Shown piece by piece: positions 56,651 through 64,000 of a DNA stretch of 64,000 nt. Under the pieces are notes generated by a model. It saw only the letters and a program-made list of their open reading frames with translations, was not told the origin of the DNA and searched no databases. Position numbers and translations under genes: made by a program. This stretch comes from an uncultured Alphaproteobacteria bacterium (GTDB taxonomy: Bacteria; Pseudomonadota; Alphaproteobacteria; HIMB59; GCA-002718135). Positions within the stretch are counted from its first letter, which is position 1. Every line of letters begins with the position of its first letter. The stretch is taken from the NCBI GenBank assembly GCA_902518705.1, contig CABYHW010000003.1:1-64000 (forward strand), given 5' to 3'.

Positions 56651-58200
56651 TATAGTTTTAATTCCTTTTTATTTGCAAATGATAAGTACATATAAACTAA
56701 AAAATTTGTAAGCATTAAAGCGGTGAACATAGATGCTATTACACCCAGAGACAGTGTAATTGAAAAACCTCTAATTGGACCAGAACCAAATGCAAATAGT
56801 AAAACAGCAGCAATCAAAGTAGTAATATTGGCGTCGAGTATAGTTGACATAGCTCTGTCAAAGCCATTTTTTACAATCTGAAAAACTTTTGTTTGTTTTA
56901 AACTCTCTTCTTTAATTCTTTCAAAAATTAGAACATTTGCGTCCACTGCCATACCAATTGTTAATACAATTCCAGCTATACCAGGTAATGTTAATGTTGC
57001 ACCAATAGTTCCTAATAATGAAATAATTATAAATAAATTTACAATTAATGAAACATTAGCTAAGGCACCAAAAGTTCCATATATGAGCATCATAAATATA
57101 CATACTAAAACCATACCAATAATAGCAGCTATTTGACCAGCAGCAATAGAGTCTGCTCCTAAACCAGCCCCTACTGATCTTTCTTCAACTATTTCTAAAG
57201 GTGCTGGCAAGGCACCAGCTCTTAATAAAACAGCTAAATCAGATGCTTCCTGAGCATTAAAATTTCCAGTTATGATTCCTGAGCCTCCTGTAATAGCACT
57301 ACTAATTCTAGGAGCTGTAATAACAACACCATCTAATACAACAGCAAGATTTTTACCGATATTATTTGTTGTGACTTTACCAAATTTTTGAGCACCTTCA
57401 GTATCAAAACGAAATGACACTGCATGACCTTCTGTTTGATCAAATGAACCTTTAGCATCTACTAAATTTTCTCCACCAACAACTGCTCTTTTATCTAATA
57501 AATATTTTGTATTTTCATCATACATGTCTGGAACAATAATTTTTCCAAAAGGAGCTAAGTTATTTTGAAGAGCTGAAGTATTCTCATTATCTACAATGTG
57601 AAAAGTTAATTTTGCAGTTTTACCCAATAAATCTTTAATTCTTTCAGGATCCTTTACTCCTGGTAATTGTAAGAGTATTCTCTTTTTACCAGATCTTTGA
57701 ATTAAAGGTTCTTTGGTTCCAGATTCATCAATCCTTTTTCTAACAATTTCAAGTGATTGTTTAATTGCTGAGTCTTGAATAATTTTTCTATATTCATCAT
57801 TTAACTTTATACTAAGTCTATTATTACTAATTTGTAAAGAAACTCCTCTATACATTTGAAAAAAGCTATCTCTAATATCTTTTATTTTGTCTTTATTAGC
57901 AAAAAAAACTAAAACTTCATTTTCTTGAATATCAATTTTTTCAATTTTAACAGCTTGATCTCTAGAAATTAAACGAACACTATCGACAAAATTATCTAAC
58001 TCTTCTTTATATAAAACATCTAGTTGAACTTCTAATAATAAATAAGAACCACCTTGTAAGTCTAAACCTAAATTAATCTTGTTTTTTAAAAACCAATTTT
58101 CTGAATTTTCATCATAAATAATTGAAGGAATTGAAAAAATTATTCCTAATAAGACTAATGATACTACTGTAAATGATTTCCAGATGGGATAATTTTTCAT
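56650..58200 (-). CDS. secD: protein translocase subunit SecD
   Basis: 516 residues with six membrane helices. GLDLQGGSYLLLEV near residue 45 is the D1 motif; periplasmic LLGKTAKLTFHIVD and SDLAVLLRAGALPAPLEIVEERSVG precede the membrane part, with LPGIAGIVLTIGMAVDANVLIFERIKEE as D4/D5. It is short for the family (E. coli 615), as in many Alphaproteobacteria, with a smaller periplasmic region. It follows yajC by 12 nt. Confidence 0.96.
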   Translation of the reverse strand: MKNYPIWKSFTVVSLVLLGIIFSIPSIIYDENSENWFLKNKINLGLDLQGGSYLLLEVQLDVLYKEELDNFVDSVRLISRDQAVKIEKIDIQENEVLVFFANKDKIKDIRDSFFQMYRGVSLQISNNRLSIKLNDEYRKIIQDSAIKQSLEIVRKRIDESGTKEPLIQRSGKKRILLQLPGVKDPERIKDLLGKTAKLTFHIVDNENTSALQNNLAPFGKIIVPDMYDENTKYLLDKRAVVGGENLVDAKGSFDQTEGHAVSFRFDTEGAQKFGKVTTNNIGKNLAVVLDGVVITAPRISSAITGGSGIITGNFNAQEASDLAVLLRAGALPAPLEIVEERSVGAGLGADSIAAGQIAAIIGMVLVCIFMMLIYGTFGALANVSLIVNLFIIISLLGTIGATLTLPGIAGIVLTIGMAVDANVLIFERIKEESLKQTKVFQIVKNGFDRAMSTILDANITTLIAAVLLFAFGSGPIRGFSITLSLGVIASMFTALMLTNFLVYMYLSFANKKELKL

Positions 58201-58212
58201 TAATAAAAAAAT

Positions 58213-58554
58213 TTATTTTTTTCTAGAAAATAAAGAGAAGCCAGATTTACTTTTATTCTCTTCTTTTGGTGGTTCTTTTTTTTGAACTTCTGGCATTGCA
58301 TATAAATCTGCAACCATTCCGGATGCAATTTTTATTTCAACATTTTCAGCAACTTCTAAGGTTAATTCCCTATTATCAGCTACCTTATTTATAGTTCCGA
58401 TAATTCCACCTGAAGTTACTATTTTATCACCTCTTTTGAGATTGGATAGCATTTCTTTGTGCTGTTTAACTTTTCTTTGTTGTGGTCTAATTAATAAAAA
58501 ATAAAAAACTACAAATATTAATATAAGTGGTAAAAATGTTCCAAATGCTTCCAT
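58213..58554 (-). CDS. yajC: preprotein translocase subunit YajC
   Basis: 113 residues. One N-terminal helix (FLPLILIFVVFYFLLIRPQQ) and the family signature RPQQRKVKQHKEMLSNLKRGDKIVTSGGIIG near residue 24-54. It associates with SecDF in the inner membrane. The tail from about 92 is lysine- and serine-rich. It is divergent from the DUF815 gene, an arrangement common in Alphaproteobacteria. Confidence 0.94.
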   Translation of the reverse strand: MEAFGTFLPLILIFVVFYFLLIRPQQRKVKQHKEMLSNLKRGDKIVTSGGIIGTINKVADNRELTLEVAENVEIKIASGMVADLYAMPEVQKKEPPKEENKSKSGFSLFSRKK

Positions 58555-58629
58555 AATAGTACCTATGATGATTTAATTTGAGAGATTTATTATACTGTGT
58601 AATAAGAAAAATCAAATAAAGTATTTATA

Positions 58630-59433
58630 ATGTTTTTAAGCAATTTTTTATCAAATCTTACACTCTCAAGAGGAAATTCATTTATTTGGGATAGTAAAAT
58701 AAAAAACCTCAAAATAATCAATCATTTTAGATTTATAGATCTTGATCTTTTAATTGGAATAGAAAGGCAAAAGAAAACTATTTATGATAATACGATAAAT
58801 TTTGCTGAAGGAAATTTTACAAATAATGCCTTGTTATGGGGATCAAGAGGTAATGGTAAAAGCTCACTAATTAAATCAGTTTTTAATGAAATAAATAAAA
58901 AAAATAAGAATTTAAAATTAATACAATTAAATAAAAATAATATTTTTGATATTGAAATTATTTATGAAAAATATGCAAATTTAAAAAATTATAATTTTAT
59001 AATTTTTATTGATGATTTATCATTTGAAAAAATAGATAGCGATTACAAAATAATTAAATCTACTTTAGATGGAAGTATACAAAATCAGCCTAAAAATATT
59101 GTTCTTTATGTAACTTCTAATAGAAGACATTTAATGCCAAGAGATATGATAGAAAATGAAAGATCCTCTGCTATTCATACAGATGAAAGTGTTGAAGAAA
59201 AAATAAGTTTAAGTGATCGTTTTGGTCTATGGATTGGCTTTCATAATATTTCTCAAAATGATTTTGTTAATATAATTTTTAGGTATTGTGAAAAATTTAA
59301 ACTTCCTTTTAATGATAAGATTGAAAAAGAAGCAATTAAATGGAGTTTACAAAGAGGTAATAGAACTGGTAGATCAGCATGGCAATTTATTATTAATTAT
59401 GCAGCTGAAAATAATAAAAAAATAGATATTTAA
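58630..59433 (+). CDS. DUF815 family AAA-type ATP-binding protein
   Basis: 267 residues. Walker A is LLWGSRGNGKSSLIKS near residue 70 and Walker B FIIFIDDLSFE near residue 120; LYVTSNRRHLMPRDM and SLSDRFGLWIGF are DUF815 hallmarks. It is a stand-alone P-loop ATPase of unknown role, conserved next to yajC in Alphaproteobacteria. It is monocistronic; its stop is one nucleotide away from that of the convergent FKBP gene. Confidence 0.88.
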   Translation: MFLSNFLSNLTLSRGNSFIWDSKIKNLKIINHFRFIDLDLLIGIERQKKTIYDNTINFAEGNFTNNALLWGSRGNGKSSLIKSVFNEINKKNKNLKLIQLNKNNIFDIEIIYEKYANLKNYNFIIFIDDLSFEKIDSDYKIIKSTLDGSIQNQPKNIVLYVTSNRRHLMPRDMIENERSSAIHTDESVEEKISLSDRFGLWIGFHNISQNDFVNIIFRYCEKFKLPFNDKIEKEAIKWSLQRGNRTGRSAWQFIINYAAENNKKIDI

Positions 59434-59434
59434 T

Positions 59435-60157
59435 TTACTCAAAATCAAAATTTATTTTTTCTAAACCTGATACTCCGTCCTTTAAATGATAAATATTTAC
59501 TTGATTAAGCTGCTCAACAAATCCATTAGCTAAAATTGAAGATATGTCTCCATTTTGGCTTATAAAAATAACTTTCTCTCCTATTTGAATATTTTCTTTA
59601 TACTTTTCAAAAAAATCTGGAAAAAAATTACCATTTTTATCAAATGCTGTTATCTGTATTGCTCCTGGGATTTTATTTTTATTAGTTATTTGATCTGCAT
59701 TTCTAATATCTATAATTTTAAAATCATCTGTAATCGCTAATTTTAATTGGTAACCATCTATTTCCTTATATCCAGGTGGAATTACTTTTATTACTTCAAT
59801 ATCAAAAATAAGATTTGATTTTGGTGGAATTAAATTTCCTGCCCCACTTTCTCCGTAAGCTAATTGATAAGGAATAAATATTGTTCTTTTTCCACCTTCT
59901 CTCATACCAAGTAACCCAGTTTCCCAACCTAGGATTACTTTCCTTACTCCTATTTGAAAATCAAAAAATTGCCCCCTATCGTATGAACTATCAAAAACGG
60001 TATTGTCCTCGAGTCTACCGATGTAATGAACAGATAATTTTGAATGATTTTTTACCTCTAAACCATTACCAACGGTTTCATTTAAGATCTTAACTTCGAT
60101 AGAAAAAGATTTATAGCTAAAAAAGATAAGAAATAAAAATAATAAGATTTTATACAT
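59435..60157 (-). CDS. FKBP-type peptidyl-prolyl isomerase fused to a cysteine-less rhodanese domain
   Basis: 240 residues with a signal peptide (cleavage near SFS, residue 19). The FKBP domain (about 21-115) is complete: LSVHYIGRLEDNTVFDSSYDRG, VILGWETGLLGMREGGKR, and PYQLAYGESGAGNLIPPKSNLIFDIEVI. A second domain (about 132-238) has the rhodanese pattern KIIDIRNADQI, IPGAIQI and a VIFISQNGDISS loop where rhodanese has its catalytic cysteine; the cysteine is absent, so it should not transfer sulfur. A periplasmic folding factor with a binding module is the likely reading. Its ATG shares a base with the stop of the upstream EamA gene. Confidence 0.82.
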   Translation of the reverse strand: MYKILLFLFLIFFSYKSFSIEVKILNETVGNGLEVKNHSKLSVHYIGRLEDNTVFDSSYDRGQFFDFQIGVRKVILGWETGLLGMREGGKRTIFIPYQLAYGESGAGNLIPPKSNLIFDIEVIKVIPPGYKEIDGYQLKLAITDDFKIIDIRNADQITNKNKIPGAIQITAFDKNGNFFPDFFEKYKENIQIGEKVIFISQNGDISSILANGFVEQLNQVNIYHLKDGVSGLEKINFDFE

Positions 60158-61035
60158 TAATTTGCTTCCTTTAATTGTTTGATTTGCGAAGGTAATGAAA
60201 CAATTCCACTTAAAACTATAAATATTGCTCCAATATAAGCATATAAATTCATATATTCATTAAATATAAATATTCCAACTAAAGATGACCATAAAACCTG
60301 GAGGTAAACTAAGCTAAATACTGATGCATAATGTTTTTGCGCAATCTTAAAAGCAGTAGTTGCAAAAAACATTGCTGAATTAATAAATAATGCAGCAGTT
60401 GAAATTAAAATAAATTCAAAAAGAGTTACTTTTAATGGATTCATAAAAAATAAAGGTATTGAAATAAAGTGAACAAAGAAACCACCATAAAGAAAATAAC
60501 CAATATTTGTAGTTACATGATTATATTTATTTACAATAAATGTTGTAATTGTAATTAATAATACCCCGATAAGAACAATTAGATAATAAATATTAAAGCT
60601 TTCAAATCCCGGCTGTATAACAAATATCACACCTAAAAAACCAATGAACAAAGATATGTAAGTTAAAAAATTTAATTTTTCATTTAGTAAAAAAATGGCA
60701 AATATTGTTCCCATCAATGGAGCAGTCATATTTAATGTTGTAAATTCTGGAAGTTTAATTTGTTCAAGTGTTATAAAGGCAATAAAAGGCAAAGGGATAT
60801 TTAAAAAACCTCTAAAAATAGGTGGATAATAATTAGTGCATTTTATATTTTTTTTTAAAGTTCCATTAAAAAATAAATATAAGGGGAAACTTAAATAAAT
60901 GGGTATTCCATAAAAGATGAAATGATAAAATTTTACATCTGTTTGGGTTAGGTAGTTTATTATCGCATCATTTGTTACAAAAAAAATTCCAGCAAAAAAT
61001 AAAAGAATTGAAGAATAAATTATACTTTTTTTCAT
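60157..61035 (-). CDS. EamA/DMT-family permease
   Basis: 292 residues from the Met at 61035 (MKKSIIYSSILLFFAGIFFV), which begins with the first membrane helix; the open frame reaches 61098 but that would overlap the divergent acylphosphatase start. About ten helices; LGVIFVIQPGFESF ends the first EamA repeat and AYIGAIFIVLSGIVSLPSQI the second. Its C-terminal TAG/TAA shares a base with the FKBP-rhodanese start. Substrate unknown. Confidence 0.85.
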   Translation of the reverse strand: MKKSIIYSSILLFFAGIFFVTNDAIINYLTQTDVKFYHFIFYGIPIYLSFPLYLFFNGTLKKNIKCTNYYPPIFRGFLNIPLPFIAFITLEQIKLPEFTTLNMTAPLMGTIFAIFLLNEKLNFLTYISLFIGFLGVIFVIQPGFESFNIYYLIVLIGVLLITITTFIVNKYNHVTTNIGYFLYGGFFVHFISIPLFFMNPLKVTLFEFILISTAALFINSAMFFATTAFKIAQKHYASVFSLVYLQVLWSSLVGIFIFNEYMNLYAYIGAIFIVLSGIVSLPSQIKQLKEAN

Positions 61036-61055
61036 ATAATGAATTGAAGGATTGT

Positions 61056-61385
61056 ATGATAAAAAAAAGTACTTATATTGATACTTCAATGAATACAAAT
61101 GAAATAAAAACTTATCGACTTATAATTAAAGGAAAAGTTCAGGGAGTGGGCTTTAGACATTGGTTTAGTGATTTAGCAATATCTTTGGGATTAAATGGTT
61201 ATATTCAAAATAAAGAAAGTAAAGATGAAGTAGAGGCTATAATTCAAGGAGATATGCAAAGTATACTATCTATTACTGAAAAAGCTAAAGATGGTCCATC
61301 ACTAGCTCTAGTTGAAGGAGTTATTCCAAATAGTATCATTAGTAATGTTAAGTATTCAGGTTTTATAGTTAAATACGAAACTTAA
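61056..61385 (+). CDS. acyP: acylphosphatase
   Basis: 109 residues from the ATG at 61056, which has a good AAGGA Shine-Dalgarno four nucleotides upstream; a Met at 61089 gives the standard family length of about 98. The frame is open from 60972. The signature GKVQGVGFRHW carries the catalytic arginine and GYIQNKESKDEVEAIIQGD the Asn-containing motif (N in NGYIQN). It hydrolyses acyl phosphates. It converges on the aminotransferase gene with a four-nucleotide overlap. Confidence 0.93.
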   Translation: MIKKSTYIDTSMNTNEIKTYRLIIKGKVQGVGFRHWFSDLAISLGLNGYIQNKESKDEVEAIIQGDMQSILSITEKAKDGPSLALVEGVIPNSIISNVKYSGFIVKYET

Positions 61386-62716
61386 TTAAAAACTTGCTTT
61401 ATAGTTTTGTGAAGAGAATCAAATATTTCATCAATTTGATTTTTAGTAATTATAAATTGAGGACACAAAACAATTGCAGGACCTAAAGGTCTGCAAATTA
61501 ATCCGTTATCAATTGATAAATTAGCAACTTTATCTCCCATATTAAGATGAGCTTCAAATGGTTCTTTTAAATCTTTATTTTTTACCATCTCTAGTGCAGC
61601 CATAAGACCTATACCTCTAGTTTCTCCAATGTGTTCATAATCATTAAATTCATTTAATCTTTCAAAAAAATAGGGCTCCATTAACTTTACATTATCTAAT
61701 AAACCTTCATTCATAATTACATCTATTGCTTTCAAAGCAATTGCACATCCAACAGGATGACCGCCAGCTGTAAAACCATGTGGGAATTCTTCTGCTTCTT
61801 CTGATACTTCAACAAATTTATCTGAAAACTCTTTATTAACTATAACTGCACCCATAGGAAAATACCCAGCTGTCAAACATTTAGATGAAATAATTATATC
61901 TGGTTTGATATTGTATGTATCACAGCCCCATAAATTTCCCGTTCTACCAAATCCACAAATTACTTCATCTGCGATAAAAGGAATATTATATTTTTTTAAT
62001 ATAGGCTGAACTAAATCAAAATACGATTTTGAAGGAGGTATACAACCTCCTGCACCTTGAACAGGTTCAGCAACAAAACCTGCAATAGTTTCAGGATCCT
62101 CTTTGATGATTTTTTCTTCTAAATTTTTGGCCATCCTAAGAGAAAATTCTTCTTCTGTTTCATTCTTTAATCCATATTTCCAATAATGAGGACATTCAAT
62201 ATGAATAAATTCTTCAGATGGTAAACCAAACTCTTTATTGTATGGTTTAGCTGTCATTGAAGAAGCTCCTAAAGTAACACCATGATATCCATTAATTCTT
62301 GTTATAATTTTTCGTCTATTTGGCTTTCCAATTCTTGAATTTAACATCCATAACATCTTGACCATGGTGTCATTTGCTTCAGATCCTGAATTACAAAAGA
62401 ATACACGACCTTGATCAAAAGGTGATACTTCAATTATTTTTTCAGATAGCTGCAACGTTTCTTCAGACAATCTTCCAAATAGAGAATGATAACCAGCAAA
62501 TTTTTCATACTGTTTTTTTGCAACTTCAATTAATCCAGGATGATCAAAACCAGCACACTGATTCCATAGACCAGAATTCCCATCTAGATATTTATTACCT
62601 TTAGTATCGTAAACATAAATTCCTTTTCCATAAGAAATAACTAAAGGACCTCTTTCATTTAATGACTTCAAGTCAGTAAATCCATATAAATGGCTAGAAG
62701 TATTTCTTTGTAACAT
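61382..62716 (-). CDS. class III PLP-dependent aminotransferase
   Basis: 444 residues. PLP-fold signatures are FFCNSGSEANDTMVKMLW near residue 105, GYHGVTLGASSMTAKPYNK, FVAEPVQGAGGCIPPSKSYFDLVQPI, FIADEVICGFGRTGNLWGCDTYNIKPDIIISSKCLTAGYFPMGA with the Schiff-base lysine in SSKCLTAG. It belongs to the omega-amino-acid:pyruvate transaminase branch; the amino donor (for example beta-alanine, putrescine, taurine) is not readable. It is monocistronic, divergent from the EamA gene. Confidence 0.88.
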   Translation of the reverse strand: MLQRNTSSHLYGFTDLKSLNERGPLVISYGKGIYVYDTKGNKYLDGNSGLWNQCAGFDHPGLIEVAKKQYEKFAGYHSLFGRLSEETLQLSEKIIEVSPFDQGRVFFCNSGSEANDTMVKMLWMLNSRIGKPNRRKIITRINGYHGVTLGASSMTAKPYNKEFGLPSEEFIHIECPHYWKYGLKNETEEEFSLRMAKNLEEKIIKEDPETIAGFVAEPVQGAGGCIPPSKSYFDLVQPILKKYNIPFIADEVICGFGRTGNLWGCDTYNIKPDIIISSKCLTAGYFPMGAVIVNKEFSDKFVEVSEEAEEFPHGFTAGGHPVGCAIALKAIDVIMNEGLLDNVKLMEPYFFERLNEFNDYEHIGETRGIGLMAALEMVKNKDLKEPFEAHLNMGDKVANLSIDNGLICRPLGPAIVLCPQFIITKNQIDEIFDSLHKTIKQVFN

Positions 62717-62740
62717 ATCAGTTAAATATTTTTTTTTATT

Positions 62741-63634
62741 ATGAAAAGCAAGAATTTATTTTCAGTTGGGACGATAGGTGTACTTTTTATGATGGCTGGC
62801 CAATTATCATTCTCAATAAATGATAGTTATGTCAAACTTGTTGTAAAAAATATAGGTGATGACAATTCATTATATTCTGTAATTTTTTTAAGAGGTTTAG
62901 TTACATCAAGTTTATTAGGTTTATATTTAGTTTTTTTCGAAAAAAAAAATTTAATTAAAATATTATCAATCAAAAGTTTTCATATAAGAGGTTTGTATGA
63001 AGTTTTAACAGCATTATTTTTTTTGGTTGGATTAATATTACTTCCAATATCTGAGGTTTATACACTTTTAATGACTAATCCTTTCTTTGTCACAATATTT
63101 GCTTTTCTTTTTTTGGGAGAGAAAGTTGGAATAAGAAGATGGTGTGCAGTTATTATTGGTTTTTTAGGTGTGCTAGTAGTTGTAAATCCACAAAATTTTC
63201 AATTTAATTATCTTTTAGTGTTACCGATTTTAGCTGCTATTTTTTTAACTATTAGAGATATTGCTACAAAAAGTTTAGCAACTAAATCAAATAGTGTTGA
63301 AATTACATTTGTGACAGCATTGTTAATTACTGGGTTTGCAGGGTTCGGTTCAATTATTTTTGGCTATCAAGTAAGCGGTGAAGATGTAAATTATATTCTT
63401 GCTTCTAGTATATTTGTTTTATTCGGATATTTATTTTCAGTTTTAACAGTTTTTTATGCACCACTCTCATTAACCGCCTCTGCAAGATACAGTGTAATTA
63501 TATTTGGTATGATTTTTGGGTATTTAATACTAGGTGAAACTCCAACTTATAATATGGTTATTGGTGCAATAATTATTACGTTAAGTGGTTTATTTGTAAT
63601 CAAAAGAGAAAAAGAAATAGGTAAAATTAAATAA
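62741..63634 (+). CDS. EamA/DMT-family permease
   Basis: 297 residues, about ten membrane helices. RRWCAVIIGFLGVLVVVNPQ closes the first repeat and IIITLSGLFVIKRE the second, as in the RRWSAV subgroup. It is divergent from the aminotransferase gene over only 24 nt; an amino compound could be its cargo, but that rests on position alone. It converges on the peroxiredoxin gene with four bases between stops. Confidence 0.85.
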   Translation: MKSKNLFSVGTIGVLFMMAGQLSFSINDSYVKLVVKNIGDDNSLYSVIFLRGLVTSSLLGLYLVFFEKKNLIKILSIKSFHIRGLYEVLTALFFLVGLILLPISEVYTLLMTNPFFVTIFAFLFLGEKVGIRRWCAVIIGFLGVLVVVNPQNFQFNYLLVLPILAAIFLTIRDIATKSLATKSNSVEITFVTALLITGFAGFGSIIFGYQVSGEDVNYILASSIFVLFGYLFSVLTVFYAPLSLTASARYSVIIFGMIFGYLILGETPTYNMVIGAIIITLSGLFVIKREKEIGKIK

Positions 63635-63638
63635 AAAT

Positions 63639-64000
63639 TTACTGATCCTTACAAAAATTATAAACTTCTTCAACATGACCTTTAACTTTAACTTTATGCC
63701 AAGAATTTAGAATTTTTCCATTTTTATCGATTACAAATGTAGATCTATCTATCCCAAAATACTTCCTACCATACATAGATTTTTCTATCCAAATACCAAG
63801 TTTATCACAATTTTTTCCTTCATCCGAACCAAGTGGGTATTTCAATTTATACTTATCTGAAAATTTTTTGTTCCGATCAACAGGATCTTTAGAAGCTCCT
63901 ATTACATCAAAGCCAATTTTATTAAATTTTGTTAAATATTTCTGAAAATCTGAAACTTCTACTGAGCATCCACCAGTTAACGCCTTAGGGTAAAAGAATA
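63639..64000 (-). CDS. bcp: Bcp-type thiol peroxidase (peroxiredoxin), 5' end outside window
   Basis: The frame is open from the right edge to a stop at 63639 and gives the last 120 residues. FFYPKALTGGCSVE contains the peroxidatic cysteine in a PxxxTxxC motif (TGGCS instead of the usual TPGCT), followed by DFQKYLTKFNKIGFDVIGASKDPVDRNKKFSDKY, and the late signature SMYGRKYFGIDRSTFVIDKNGKI, as in Bcp/PrxQ. There is a cysteine in KNCDKLGIWIE that could serve as a resolving residue. It reduces organic or hydrogen peroxides. Confidence 0.88.
   Translation of the reverse strand, partial: FFYPKALTGGCSVEVSDFQKYLTKFNKIGFDVIGASKDPVDRNKKFSDKYKLKYPLGSDEGKNCDKLGIWIEKSMYGRKYFGIDRSTFVIDKNGKILNSWHKVKVKGHVEEVYNFCKDQ

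Overview
This is a very AT-rich (by eye under about 30% G+C), densely packed piece of a bacterial chromosome. Gene-to-gene gaps are often 0-30 nt, ATGA-type overlaps are common, and no gene-free stretch reaches 300 nt (the longest is about 230 nt, 8067-8298). Several gene neighbourhoods are typical of Alphaproteobacteria: recG divergent from sdhE-mfd; coaD-gyrA-ssb divergent from uvrA; yajC-secD-secF; and mltB-rlpA-dacA-tmk-holB-metG-tatD-MBL hydrolase. Small streamlined genes, CCA-encoding tRNAs and many small-molecule transporters suggest a marine, oligotrophic, SAR11/HIMB59/AEGEAN-169-like alphaproteobacterium. That placement is inference from gene order and composition; no rRNA is present.

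Layout. 1-3.5 kb (minus): a sugar-type Gfo/Idh oxidoreductase cut by the window edge, a D-apionate-lactonase-like protein and a TTC38-type repeat protein. 3.5-12.7 kb: five EamA/DMT permeases and an MFS permease, mixed with YjbQ, a PhyH dioxygenase, a histone-deacetylase-fold hydrolase and small unknowns. 12.7-20.9 kb: two divergent units built around two different sulfatases. One is sulfatase + PHP-domain protein + DUF2798; the other is a sugar-type ABC importer (binding protein, two permeases, no ATPase) + sulfatase + DUF3147. Neither sulfatase has a signal peptide, so uptake of a sulfate ester followed by desulfation in the cytoplasm is the simplest reading. 20.9-24.2 kb: a lone TupA-like binding protein, a HalD/BesD-family oxygenase that keeps the HxD iron triad, and SelO. 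24.2-35.5 kb: twelve genes on the minus strand, in which a small catabolic set (M81 peptidase, pterin dehydratase, SMP-30 lactonase, beta-hydroxyacid dehydrogenase) follows directly on a housekeeping operon.

35.6-40.7 kb: a compact genomic island. It begins at an intact tRNA-Ser(TGA) gene and ends at a 77-nt repeat of that gene's 3' part. Between them are seven genes of unknown function, including two paralogous MORN-like proteins, and no recognisable recombinase. The two tRNA copies differ at only two positions, and these pair with each other in the anticodon stem, so each copy seems to come from a functional tRNA gene. This is the most likely place in the window for an undescribed system.

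40.7-61.4 kb: housekeeping genes: PQQ-type sugar dehydrogenase, mfd, sdhE, recG, tRNA-Lys(TTT), coaD, gyrA, ssb, uvrA, sodB, secFD, yajC, a DUF815 ATPase, an FKBP-rhodanese fusion and acylphosphatase. 61.4-64 kb: a class III aminotransferase, another EamA permease and a Bcp-type peroxiredoxin cut by the right edge.
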